A stretch of 64,000 nucleotides of DNA, taken from positions 38,643,246-38,707,245 of the forward strand of contig OV277866.1 in NCBI GenBank assembly GCA_922989275.2, read 5' to 3'. Below the pieces are notes generated by a model. The model saw only the letters and a program-made list of their open reading frames with translations. It had not been told where the DNA came from and made no database searches. The DNA comes from Gari tellinella (Eukaryota; Mollusca; Bivalvia; Cardiida; Psammobiidae). The translations under genes and the position numbers were made by a program. Each line of letters starts with the position of its first letter. Positions within the stretch are counted from its first letter, which is position 1. Below are positions 20,831 to 31,854 of this stretch, in pieces.

Positions 20831-22690
20831 CATGGCGTGAACGTTTTAACGTGCGGTAAACATAAAACTGGTACATTAATCTTGTGCAGTAAATCTCGGC
20901 TCCTTGTATACATTTCATTTATTGTATTTGTTTACGATATGAAATATATAACTTGAATGTCACACTGCTAAATACGGATTGGATCCTTGTTGGAAACCGT
21001 TTGACGGTCAAATCAATATATTTTTGTCTATGTTCATAAACTATGACGTGTCTTGTAAATGAAATAGGTATAATACCACGAACATACGAACATACATTAA
21101 AATCCATAATCATGACTCACCTAAGTACATGCAGTTGGGAATAGAACGTTATGGGTCGCCCGGAGAGAAAAAATTCTGTTTTCCTTCATGTAATAATGTA
21201 GTCGAAAGTGAACATTACCGGTCTACATTAGCTTTTTGACCTACTTTCGGCCCGCATTAATCTTTTTTGTAATACAATGCCCAACACATCTATTCCAAAT
21301 TTTGAACTATCTTTCAACTTTAAAAAGACCTTAACGCCACATGCTTCCCCTTAAATGAACAAAACTGCATGAGGATAATGTTGCGCGATGATTGCTGCTA
21401 CCGGTAGTGTCAGAGAGGTCTCGTCAAATATGTAGTGGCTTAATTGCAAATATTTGGCCAGAAGCAATGTCTGAGTTGACAACAAATCAATGTATTTCTA
21501 CTACAGAGGAAACCAAATGACTTCTTTAGTTTGATTAGGGCAACGCTTCAATATTTTCTATCTCTAATGAGTATTTTGGTTTAAGGTATGTTGAATAAAC
21601 ACTAGACAATCAATAGAACTGCAAAACATTAAAAGATTAGGTGTATACATATGAACAACGCAATTCAAAATAAACAGATTGACGAATTTATAACTACTAT
21701 TGCGAACAGTTTAGACCAATATATAAAATGCAATATGCAAATATCAACACATGCTCAATTCACACATATGGCTTTTGAAGGGGCAATTAAATTATGTTGA
21801 CTCAAGTTATATTTTAACAAAGTATAAATCAATGAGTTTATGAAGCTTTCTCTTTGAAAAGAAACGCTCTTGGTCAGAGTATTATAACATGAACCTTTGG
21901 AGAGGTTTCACTTTTTGGGTACCAAAACAATTCTTTAAGTTAACAGTCAAACTTATTTTCAGCACAAAATAAGGAGAATTGGCTCTCTAGCAAACATACG
22001 AAAGCCTAATGCAGCACGGAAGTAAAACAATATGAGTGTTGCAGAAAAAAGCTACATTCGACAAGAAGGTGAAACGTTTTAGGCTACATAATAAGAACAC
22101 TTTTTTGTATATAATACAAGTAGAGAACTACTTAATCACAATTGGCGATTAATGAAAAATAACAAAACTATAACCGAAATGTTTACCATAGATTATTGAC
22201 GTTCATGCTGACAGGTAAGACACCCACAGACAAACAGACATGCATACAGACGGACGAACGAACATCAACACTATTCTCGTCCCAATTCTTCAATGAAATA
22301 TGAAATGGGGGATATACACTTTTCATTTCACTCAATGTATATTCTACATCTTGTAATTTTTCAAAACAATTATGTTGCTGAATATTATTATTCAGCATTG
22401 ACAAGTCTTCGTTAAAACTCATTAATAAGCTTTAAACAATCTTTCAATAGCGACCGAAACAACCTTCTCGTTTACAGTTTAACCACTTTATCCGTTTAAT
22501 ATTTCAGTCGCATGGTTAGATCTATAGCTTGGAAATCATTCCGTATGAGACAAGGCTATGAATAGTTTAAATAACGAAGAGTACACAAATACAATTTATA
22601 ATTTCCCAATGGGTTTAAACCCCGAAATTCAGATTAAGGAGGCTTTCTAGGCTGTCAATGGCGAATCTGATTACAAAGACTCGGGGGCAG
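20831..22690. other. Unassigned
   Basis: No gene recognised. 21190-21265 (GTCGAAAGTGAACATTACC ... CTACTTTCGGCCCGCATTAA) may be a worn B hairpin. A purine-rich GACAAACAGACATGCATACA tract lies near 22230. Confidence 0.4.
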
Positions 22691-22708
22691 CTCGATGTCA
22701 ATGACCGT

Positions 22709-22771
22709 TTCCTGCAATCCGCCAGTAATAAATATCAAGTGATGCTAAGGTGATGCGCCAGTCTTGGCACA
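22709..22771 (+). repeat. Dispersed repeat DR4, copy a
   Basis: TTCCTGCAATCCGCCAGTAA ... GATGCGCCAGT matches 39352-39416 in order and spacing over about 60 bp. Confidence 0.5.
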
Positions 22772-22947
22772 GTAAACCCTCTGATAACCGAACCACTCAG
22801 AACCAAGGCGAATTATTAGTTTAGATTTTATTCTGGATTGGGGAGCTTAGTGACATTTATCTTAAAACATGTTAAAGTGTAAGCTACTATTTCAAAACAA
22901 TGTACAATTGAGAATAACGATTTAGCATTTCGACGATTGACAGTAAT

Positions 22948-23195
22948 GTTTACCCATTACCCCACAGCCAGTTTCTAGCATTGAAGATAGGTGACCACTT
23001 AAAGAAGGTTGAAAGTAAAGGAGAATGTGCCTTCAGGCACCATCTGCTTAACTTTCGGCCTGCTTTAAGATATTATTTGATAGGATCTATAAGTTAGATA
23101 TTCCTTATGGTATATGTTCATGTCATTTAAAAAGGATATATTTTCTACAACGGAGGAATAATTTAAAGGCGTATTTATGTGGGAATATAAATAAG
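22948..23195. mobile_element. TTAA-2 MITE
   Basis: Left TTTACCCATTACCCCA, TTTCTAGCATTGAAGATAGG, hairpin about 22997-23069 (apex TGTGCCTTCAGGCACC), right CAACGGAGGAATAATTTAAA and GTATTTATGTGGGAA. End TTAA sites are mutated. Confidence 0.78.
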
Positions 23196-23745
23196 AAATC
23201 TTTATAACAACTACATTATTTGTGAAATCGAAAAATCGGCCTATGTCTTTTTTATTCAGTCGAAAGCAAGCAACAATGAGTTATTTATTTGCACTAAGCC
23301 CCGTTTAAATGGGAACGGACAAAGTTTTTCTACTATCAAATACATATGTGACGTATTTTACTAGCATCATACAGATAACACTTACCAAATGCAGACAAAT
23401 GGTCACTTACCTGAAAAAAGAAATAAAAGCAACTGTCATTTATAATAAATTGGACATCAAGCCTAATTGTGTACATGTAATTTACATAAACTATTAATAC
23501 GTGTATTTATCTATCTTTTATAAAAAAAAAATTCCTTTTTCTGAAATGGCTATCATATTAGTAAATAGCTCATACTCTTACATACACATAATTTATGTAC
23601 GTACTCGATATACCTGTAGCATTTTAGTGTTAAAAGTAGGACAGGCAAACGTCGACTAAGACGGAAAAGCACCTGCGTAAGCCAAATCAAACGTATTCAC
23701 GATATATTTGTCAAGCCGTTTAGAACCTCACCAGAGTTAAGCTAG

Positions 23746-23790
23746 ACGGCGTAAGGAGGGAGTCGTTGTAGGGAGGTAACACAGTATCAT
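23746..23790. mobile_element. TA-4 right-end fragment
   Basis: GTAAGGAGGGAGTCGTTGTA then GGGAGGTAACACAGTA matches the TA-4 right end only. Confidence 0.6.
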
Positions 23791-24792
23791 ACCTACTATT
23801 TAATTCATGCATGTTTCCACAAAACACGAATCTGGGTTATATTAATGCGCTGCGACATGAGAAAAAAGAAAGTATATGCATTGCATAGTTCAGTGCGTTT
23901 CAAACACGGTAGATCCAGACAATTAAGTCAAGAATGACCGCATTTTAAATAGCGTATCCAAATCAGCTACCGTGCCAATAAGAGGCATTAACCAATACGC
24001 ATTTTGATTTTGTAATCTTCCCAATAATCTCAAACATTTCAACCGCATTTCTTAGTTAATGAAAGGAACTGCCTGTGCACTAAACTTCATACCACATTTA
24101 ATTTCGATTTTACGAATAATTTGGGACAGAACGATTTACTCCACTTATAAAATAATTCGCCCGATTGATACTACTTCTGTTTTTAAGTGACACGAAGTAT
24201 TGGTCACTCGGTTGACCGCCATCATTGCCTATCAGCAGAAGGATACGAAACTGTTACTGTATCTTTTTAGTATTTTTACCATTGCAATTGCTTTGTATAG
24301 ATAAGTGACATATATCGTTCTGTTTCCATTGCGTGTGATACAATTTATACCTTACCACTAAACAATGATAATTATACATTACAGGTTTGACGCATACCTA
24401 AATACGAATCTCTTCGTCAAAACGTTTTTGCTTCTTTTCACATCTATGCGTCACGATGTTAATTAATTGGGAAAGCAAATTAAGTTGGCTATAGCCGAAA
24501 ACTCGCCGTATCAAAATTCGTTATAAATACGTTTTATTGTTCAACGTCTTCTTATAAATGTGAATGCAGGTTATGTTCAGTACGGAAGATAAAACTGAAC
24601 CAAATTAAGTTAAACCTAACTAGCTCTTCAATTAGCATAGTCAGCGAATTACCTTTTTTGTAATTGTAGTAACAGCGGAACTTAACACTACAAACTGCAA
24701 TTAAATGTGTGCTTTTGTTACATTTTTACCGCTCGGGGACATTATCTGACAACGTCACATTGTTATATAAGTAACAGTCACTCTGTAAAATC

Positions 24793-24832
24793 AGTCATTT
24801 CACGAAATGACTAGTAAATCTGTGAAATGACT
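24793..24832. repeat. Palindrome with a third half-site
   Basis: AGTCATTTCACGAAATGACT is an imperfect 20-bp palindrome, followed 9 bp later by GTGAAATGACT, a second copy of one arm. Confidence 0.6.
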
Positions 24833-25145
24833 TTTTCCATAGTGCTTGAATGTTACAATTGATGATGATGTACAATGGTATTTTTAAAAATTTCAAATAT
24901 TTTATACACAAAACACCACAGTCTCACTGCAAAACCACTCAAATTGTCCAATTTATATTTAAATGTAAAAATAACACAACATATAGCCCGTGCTATGGAA
25001 ATTATTCAATTCTTTCGATACTTTCATTCTGTTTATATACACATAAAAATAAGATCATGCGATGGTGTGTGTTTTTTTCATTCATTAAACTGCACAAACA
25101 GTGCACCTAAACAACACACAGTATGTTACGTCGCCTTTCGACATA

Positions 25146-25339
25146 AAGTTGAACTTCGATGTCTCGAACTTGGTTAGGTCGGACATACCCGTATTTGAAA
25201 GTTCAAACGTGGCTTAGCCACGTTTTAACTTTCAAATACGGGTATGTTCGACATAACCGAAGAATGGAATAATACAATTCATGTGTCGACAAATCGGATA
25301 GTTCTAATTAAGCGAGTTTGAGAAATCGAAGTTCGACTG
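25146..25339. mobile_element. TA-3 MITE, long form
   Basis: Left AGTTGAACTTCGATGTCTCG, right GAGAAATCGAAGTTCGACTG. Inner hairpin 25183-25248 around ACGTGGCTTAGCCACGT; one stem position is unpaired (GTTCAAACG left, CGTTTTAAC right). Confidence 0.9.
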
Positions 25340-25448
25340 TGATATATTGTAGATTATCAATATGATCTGTCATGGTAACAGCTGTAATTATATATCTTTG
25401 TTAGAGTGTTATTCCCAATTCCATTCAGACAGTGCGAACTTCGATATA

Positions 25449-25600
25449 CAGAGAAACCTCTCTATTACGAACATTTAAACATAGCTAATTGTTTTCATCA
25501 ATTACAAATGACAGCTTAACTCAAGGCTTTAAGCAATCACCTACCTTAAACACCTACTTATTAACAGAAATGCAGTGTTCTTAACAGAAAGTTTTTACTG
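25449..25600. mobile_element. TA-2 MITE with hairpin apex lost
   Basis: CAGAGAAACCTCTCTATTAC on the left, AGAAAGTTTTTACTG on the right before TA. The centre reads GACAGCTTAACTCAAGGCTT then TAAGCAATCACCTACC, i.e. the hairpin outer stem without its apex. A TA-3 end fragment (CAGTGCGAACTTCGATATA) abuts on the left. Confidence 0.75.
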
Positions 25601-25679
25601 TATTAATATGTGTAGCAATCTGGACAGCTCTAGTCTGAGAACCGGGGCGTCTTGTGTTAGCAATGCAGACTTATGAATA

Positions 25680-26037
25680 CAAGGTTCCCTCCCTACAACG
25701 ATCCTCCCAATAACGACTCCCTCCTTATAACGACCCTTGCCTCTGTTCCCTATACAAGACAAAACTGCTTAACGCTTTTACTGCTGTAATATCGTCTGCT
25801 TAAAGTTGTCGTGTGCTGTTTTTTCTAAAAGTTACATATTGGAAATTTTGACAGAATAAAACTTAATGACGAGTGACAAACAGCTTGAATCCAGATCAGA
25901 CGCCGCGTTACGCGGTGTCTGATCTGGATTCGAGCTGTTTGCAAATGTTTACTTATTTACCTTCCTATAATGACTCCCTCCGAACAACGCACACAGTTAT
26001 GTCTCCCATTGGTTGTCGTTGAAGAGAGGGAATGCTG
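25680..26037. mobile_element. TA-4 MITE, complete
   Basis: TA at 25678-25679 and 26038-26039. Left has repeated CCCTCCCTACAACGA and CTCCCTCCTTATAACGAC units. Contains GTCGTGTGCTGTTTTTTC. Stem A hairpin 25877-25941 (CAAACAGCTTGAATCCAG, apex GCCGCGTTACGCGGTG, GATCTGGATTCGAGCTG). Confidence 0.88.
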
Positions 26038-26327
26038 TAACTTTTATTAGAAACATTTCTTTAGGGTTGGATCATTTTAAAGGGGCACCAATAGAGTAAT
26101 TGAAGAAATACATTAAATCAGTCACACTGACATATGTCGGCTTTAAAAAGAATATTGTAATGATATGCCTTCTTGTCGGCGTTATGATAATAATCATTCG
26201 ACAAAGTTCGATATATGATCTACATTAATACTTTAATACAGTATCAAATGTCATATACAACCAAACATTTCCCGAAATGCCACTGCAAAGAAAAATGAGC
26301 TATCTAACGGCATGGCATTTTCACTGC

Positions 26328-26577
26328 TTACCCTTTCCTCCCTGAAACAACAAATGGACAATTCTAGTTTTCAATTTAGTCCAGTCTGTTTTTGACGTTT
26401 TAGGGTTAGTTTTTACAATATATGTCAAAATGACAAACATTATAGACCCTGATCAGAGGGCTCATTAAGGAGCCCTCTGATCAGATTAATCACTGTTTGC
26501 ATAGGAAAAGTGTACTCCTTACATGTACACTGTTTGCAAATGACGCATATATGCGTGATTAGGGTTTAAAGAGTTAA
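26328..26577. mobile_element. TTAA-3 MITE, complete
   Basis: Left TTACCCTTTCCTCCCTG, right GGGTTTAAAGAGTTAA (TTAA 26574-26577). Hairpin about 26432-26499; its apex reads GGGCTCATTAAGGAGCCC, so the loop itself contains TTAA. Confidence 0.87.
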
Positions 26578-26668
26578 AAGAGGACACCAATAGAATAAAG
26601 AAAGTTCTTTACTTCTAGTCTGCACTAAGCTGTACCCTGCAATATACTATGCTATTCAGCTTTATTTC

Positions 26669-27030
26669 GAATGTAGTACAACATTCTCAATGCAAACTGT
26701 CAAGGAGTAGCATATTTGATATGGGAGTGTGGCATTACAACAGGTTATTCACCAAACTCAATACAGCTCATTCAACTTTCCTGGGTTAATTTCATGTAAG
26801 CCAGTGTACAACCTAGACAGTTGCATGCGAGAAACAATGGCTACTGAACTATTATTTTGAATATGTAATACATTTTACCGTTCACTTTTGTTTTCTTAGA
26901 ACGACAGCTTGGCGAGATAAATCAAACCATTCATTTCCATACCAGTCAATTTACCGACGCTTAAATACCACAACATGCAATGCAAATCAGACAGCAATAA
27001 AACGCGTAGGACTCACGGTTCATCGAAATG
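26669..27030 (+). repeat. Dispersed repeat DR1, copy b
   Basis: Partner of 18054-18402. Both copies lie shortly after a MITE, but different ones (TA-4 and TTAA-3). Confidence 0.8.
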
Positions 27031-27043
27031 TTTTCTCATCGAA

Positions 27044-27120
27044 CTCAGAGCACAAATTTTTTTTTCTTTACCTTGGATTTTTTGGAGATGTCACATCCCC
27101 TTCATCTTTTGTGCTCTGAG
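27044..27120. repeat. Short inverted repeat
   Basis: CTCAGAGCACAAA (27044-27056) and TTTGTGCTCTGAG (27108-27120) are perfect inverse copies around a T-rich spacer, just left of the foldback element. Confidence 0.75.
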
Positions 27121-27148
27121 AAAAATATATTAAATACTCATGCCTAAT

Positions 27149-27649
27149 CAGGGGGCGCAACGTAATGTAGCGAATGTTGATATTTAAGCGACGCTTTAGA
27201 GAATGTTAGTAAGATGGCGGACAAAACGTGATGTTTTCTGGATGAAACGGATACAATTGTGGTAAGTTTCAACATTTTATTACATTTCTGAATAAAAAGT
27301 ATATGCGCATCAGGTGACCGCCGGTTTCAAGAAAGCTCACAACTTTAGATCATGAACGTAGCTGTCTTCGTTTTCGAGCCAACCCCGGGACAGTTTTCGA
27401 AGTTGGAAGTTGTAAATTGTCATCGCTCTACTTTCGGTTTTATAAGTCATTCAGTAGACGTTTTTAGACTAGTCTGACGTTATTGAAACGCCTTTACTGT
27501 AAATTTAAACTCATTAAAGCTTAAATTCAATATCTGCCGATTTTAAGCACTTCGTCGGGACCCGCACGCCCGATTTTTCCTTTTTCAGGTACTTTTTGGA
27601 GAATGTTTATAATTAAGCCGATTTTAGAGAATGTTGGTCAAATGAATTA
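27149..27649. repeat. Foldback element, left inverted arm
   Basis: Contains AAGATGGCGGACAAAACG (about 27211) and GTGGTAAGTTTC (about 27258), which resemble a YY1-type start region and a splice donor. A repeated block TTAGAGAATGTT occurs near the outer end (27192), with a close variant TGGAGAATGTT (27597) and again TTAGAGAATGTT (27633) near the inner end. Confidence 0.9.
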
Positions 27650-28354
27650 CTACTTTTATCCGCGATGTACACTTACTTATGATGGCAATTTTGGCAACTT
27701 AACAGTTAGTCTGTTCGTTGTTTTCTGATTTTTTTTCATTTTCCTCTTTTACGATTGTATTCATTAATAGTGCCATGACTGAAATTATGGCTGTTTTCAT
27801 TTTTTTTTTCATATAAACTTCGTGCGCTGCTTTATTTTAGAGATTCAATTTATTGATTTTATAGATTTGTTATTATAAAAAAACTGTTAAAAGGCACATT
27901 ACGGTTCAAATATGTTTGAATTACAGCATAAATGTGCATGATAAAGATAAACTACTGATACAGATAACTTTCGTATACACATTTAAGTTCGTGTTAATCA
28001 AGGACTATATAACGCGGACTGAACGCGAAACTATAGTAAGTGCTTCTTATTTTATATGCACTTACACTAGTTTAGCATTCAGCACTCGAAATTGATTTAG
28101 TCAGTGGTTTTTATCGGTTCTTTTTGTCTAATTAAGAAGAAAGATTGTGATGTTTAGCAGATTCTCTTCAAGCAATTGGGTTAAATTTCATTTCAATGTA
28201 TCGCCAGTGCTTTTAGTAATATGTAACAGTATGAGTAGTTATGTATTTTAATTTGCTTCTTATTTACTCTCACAAGAAAAGGAAGAATTTTATGACGAGA
28301 GAAAAGTGTTAATTACTTTGCATATATATACGTGTTGTATATAAGTATTCGTTG

Positions 28355-28446
28355 TAGTTCATATTTGAAAATTATGGAAAATAACCTGGAGCGACCATAG
28401 GGAGCGAACAGGTTATGTTCCATAATTTTCAAATAAATGAACTATA
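28355..28446. repeat. Inverted repeat inside the foldback element
   Basis: GTTCATATTTGAAAATTATG pairs with CATAATTTTCAAATAAATGA across a GC-richer loop (GGAGCGACCATAGGGAGCG). Could be a small MITE of its own. Confidence 0.75.
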
Positions 28447-28731
28447 ACTGATTACCGTTGCCCGGTTTTAAAAGTCAGTTCAACCGTTCAACCTTTCACT
28501 CCAGTTTATCAGCCAATAACGGTGTTCTATTTCGGTGTGCGGAGCGTCATAGTTTTTGCGGGAATTGAGCGGGAAATTAATAAAAAAACAAAAATGGATG
28601 ACAGGCCAAAAATTTGAATTTAAGTGTAAGCTAGTTTGTTTTCATTTTTGTTTCGTAACAAAGACTGAACGTTCCAACTTTTAGCGAGGAAAATTGGTGT
28701 TGTTTGATTATTTGCTTTGAATCTACATGTA

Positions 28732-28767
28732 CAGTGGAGAAGACGTTATTCTTTCCCGTTTAAACGG
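28732..28767. mobile_element. Solo TA-1 end
   Basis: CAGTGGAGAAGACGTTATTC then TTTCCCGTTTAAACG, preceded by TA, with no other part of the element. Confidence 0.75.
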
Positions 28768-28934
28768 AACAAGTCTTTATTATTTATAATTATTTATTAT
28801 AGCAGTCTTTATTATTGCGCATTATATCCCACGACAGGAAATATTAACCAAAGTTCAAGGATTATAAGTTTATAAGATTTCGTGAGACATGTCATTGTCT
28901 GTAACTGTTTTGGCGGGAACGAGAAATTTTCCTC

Positions 28935-29395
28935 AATATCTAATTGTATAGGTCAATGTCAACAAGCAGAGGATATGCACATCTCATTAGGGTATTGAAA
29001 GTTCCCATAAAGTTTCCTTGAAACCCAGTTAGTTGTCGAGAAAGAGCGCATAATAGAATGTTACTATTCAGGGGCCATAAATGTGTGTTAAACGGTGGGA
29101 CATAAGGATAGACGCATAACTTTTAGTTTCGTTGAAATCTGTTTACATAGTGCAGAACTAATCTGGGCCATAACTCTGTGTTAAAAGGTCCGACCGGGAC
29201 ACGCAGAGGATATGCGCATCTCTTCTTGGTGTGGAAGGTTTGTGCAGAGTTTCGATAAAATCCAGTCAGTACATGTAGTTGCCGAGAAATAGCGCGGAAA
29301 CGAATTTCGGAAAAACGGAAGGATGGACGGACAACGCCAAAACAATATCACTCTCCCAATTTCATCGACGGGGAGTAGAGCTCTAATAATTTCTT
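28935..29395 (+). repeat. Bivalve-type dispersed repeat inside the foldback element
   Basis: Contains GGGCCATAACTCTGTGTTAA, GAGAAATAGCGCGGAAACGA and AACGCCAAAACAATATCACT, an order I recognise from mollusc repeats. Two diverged tandem units begin GCAGAGGATATGCRCATCTC at 28965 and 29203. Confidence 0.7.
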
Positions 29396-29490
29396 CTTAA
29401 TGTGTTCCGTTTAATTAAGTACACAGAATGGTGCCGTCTGCTGTGGTTTGGATGTGACTGTAAATATGAGGTGAGGGGGAAAAAACTAAA

Positions 29491-29991
29491 TAATTCATTT
29501 GACCAACATTCTCTAAAATCGGCTTAATTATAAACATTCTCCAAAAAGTACCTGAAAAAGGAAAAATCGGGCGTGCGGGTCCCGACGAAGTGCTTAAAAT
29601 CGGCAGATATTGAATTTAAGCTTTAATGAGTTTAAATTTACAGTAAAGGCGTTTCAATAACGCCAGACTAGTCTAAAAAAGTCTACTGAATGACTTATAA
29701 AAACGAAAGTAGAGCGATGACAATTTACAACTTCCAACTTCAAAAACTGTCCCGGGGTTGGCTCGAAAACGAAGACAGCTACGTTCATGATCTAAAGTTG
29801 TGAGCTTTCTTGAAACCGGCGGTCACCTGATGCGCATATACTTTTTATTCAGAAATGTAATAAAATGTTGAAACTTACCACAATTGTATCCGTTTCATCC
29901 AGAAAACATCACGTTTTGTCCGCCATCTTACTAACATTCTCTAAAGCGTCGCTTAAATATCAACATTCGCTACATTACGTTGCGCCCCCTG
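29491..29991. repeat. Foldback element, right inverted arm
   Basis: Inverse of 27149-27649. An open frame starting inside this arm and running to 30254 is not supported as a gene: its first 40 codons are the arm itself. Confidence 0.9.
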
Positions 29992-30376
29992 CTAATCCAG
30001 AGCAAAAAAACTCTTTGAATGAATGGTACAGTTGGTTCTATAACCATATATTGTCTGATGACACGGTGTGGAGTTATTTAAATTGTGATCAAAAGCCGAG
30101 CAGAAAGCTCCTGAATGAACTTAACGAGCAATCTGCTTTACCTTTGTGTAACAGACTACAATATTTGTCAAGTATAGAAAGACCGCTGAACATGTGTTTG
30201 AGTTTGGCATTTCTATTTGTCGCAGAATTTATTCCACATATGACAGTAAATTGAGAAGGTTATTTTTCCAGATTAAACTAAACGTAAGGCAATTTCATTA
30301 ACTAATATGATGGAAAGAAATACTTAAATTGTTCAGATTAATTCTGTTATTTCATCTGAATATCAAATCTGAAACC

Positions 30377-30425
30377 AGATATAGATCTGAATCTAAACAG
30401 TTTGCATTTTGTCACTGGAGTTAAA
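30377..30425. mobile_element. TTAA-1 right-end relic
   Basis: GATCTGAATCTAAACAGTTT then GTCACTGGAGTTAAAA resembles the right hairpin arm and end of TTAA-1. Confidence 0.45.
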
Positions 30426-30513
30426 ACGCGTTGTTTAGCAGGATAGAATAGCCATGTATGCCCTTTATCCACCATGACATCCAAATATTACGTGAACGCT
30501 CGTATCAATGAAC

Positions 30514-30822
30514 AATGAACCGACTAACATCAACGACATAACAAATACAGGCGTCGTCTCGACCTCTACTTGTCAGTTATCAATTTCAGAAAAGTACTTC
30601 TTTGCACCCATCAATGGATCACATTTGTGTAAATTAGAAACGAGACAGACAAGCAGTATAAGCATTTCCAATGAAACTAACTGGAATCCGTAAATAAAGC
30701 GGGTTCGTACGAGACAGGTGTCTGTCAAAGTGCACATTCGAATCTGATTAAAGTGCCAGTCTATAAATGTTACTTCAATATATAGCATGTAAGTAGGCTT
30801 GGCAATGGTCTGGGATTCCATT
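30514..30822 (+). repeat. Dispersed repeat DR2, copy b
   Basis: Partner of 19102-19410, similar throughout about 300 bp. Frame open to the same relative stop, judged non-coding for the reasons given there. Confidence 0.8.
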
Positions 30823-31117
30823 ATAGTATTTTATAGTATTCTAACCTAATGGGTGATGTTATGGTAAATACATAAACACACATGCAACCGGAGCTTAAAG
30901 TCTTGACATCGTCCATTTTAACAGATTAACAGTTCGAAAGTAATAGCTAAACACCCTTTCGTAGGTGTATACCTTAAATGTATCCTGTATCAAACAGATG
31001 CTTTAATATACAACCCCGACGCCTTGTATACTGGTTGATCACAATGAGAGGTTACACGTTTTCCTTTTAAACAAACTCGCTACGATTGTAGATACAATAA
31101 TTCATTAGAAACTCTAT

Positions 31118-31335
31118 TTAACCATTTCGCTGTAATTTTGAAACAACCCTTTTAATATAATCACTTTACAAATTGTCGTCAGCTTATATATCCATCTGCT
31201 TTAAATTTAAAAAAAATGAATTTCATGCTTTCTTTACATTGACGTTAGTGTCAACAATTTGGACCCAGGTCAGACGCGGCGTAACTGTTTGTAAATGACA
31301 GTGCTGTCGTCCTTGTTTTCACATCTTAAAATATT
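31118..31335. mobile_element. TTAA-1 MITE, decayed
   Basis: TTAACCATTTCGCTGTAA, ATTGTCGTCAGCTTATAT box, hairpin left arm CAACAATTTGGACCCAGGTC then AGACGCGGCGTAACTGTTTG with the right inner stem deleted. Confidence 0.65.
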
Positions 31336-31545
31336 GTTACAAAATGAATGTCATTGTCATTAAACATGATAGCTTTAAATTACATAATTGCCATTGAAAT
31401 AAGACGAATCGATTGAATTATGCACAAAAAGCTCGATACTTGCGCTTATTTATGTTATTGTCATATTGCTGTGTTTGCTTCTAATTTCCTGGTAATATAT
31501 GTCCCAATTTAAATGAAATTTTGGTCGATTAAGGAATGCGATTAG

Positions 31546-31670
31546 TTTTCAATGTTGTCTGATAAGTGTTCAAAGAGTTTCTGACAAATGCGAACAACCT
31601 TTAAGAATGTTGTTTATAGTGTGTCCCCACATGAATTTGCAATAAAATGTAATGGTTTTCGAAACTTCCC
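31546..31670 (+). repeat. Weak dispersed repeat DR7, copy b
   Basis: Resembles 19860-19995 in three blocks with the same order. Confidence 0.4.
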
Positions 31671-31678
31671 ACAATATA

Positions 31679-31785
31679 CAGTAAAACCTTTCTATTACGA
31701 CCACAAACACGAAGACTAATTTATCGTATAAAAGACAAATGACAGCTTAAAGCAATCTGACAGTAAAACAGAAAGCTCATAAGGT
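31679..31785. mobile_element. TA-2 MITE cut at the hairpin apex
   Basis: Left end CAGTAAAACCTTTCTATTAC through the left hairpin arm (CAGTAAAACAGAAAGCTC), stopping at about the apex (ATAAGGTAG). The whole right half is missing. Confidence 0.85.
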
Positions 31786-31854
31786 AGTCAAAACAACGTA
31801 AATTGGCTAATTTTACCCATGCCATGAACTACCTTGTTCTGAGGGTAATTAAGT

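Larger units (their letters stand above)
23196..25145. other. Unassigned, with two small features
   Basis: No gene recognised in nearly 2 kb; the frames near 24850-25177 lack domains. Contains the TA-4 end at 23746-23790 and the palindrome cluster at 24793-24832. Confidence 0.4.
27149..29991. mobile_element. Foldback element with 501-bp inverted arms
   Basis: Arms 27149-27649 and 29491-29991 are inverse copies of equal length with only a few differences seen by eye. Ends are CAGGGGGCGCAACG. The 5-bp CTAAT occurs immediately outside both ends (27144-27148 and 29992-29996), consistent with a target site duplication. The 1841-bp interior has no transposase and holds other repeats, so the element is non-autonomous. 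The ends look hAT-like but an 8-bp duplication is absent; superfamily undecided. Confidence 0.9.

Noticed and set aside
29865..30254. 129-codon open frame, the longest in the window
   Set aside because: It begins inside the right foldback arm and crosses its edge at 29991 into flanking DNA; no domain or homology recognised.
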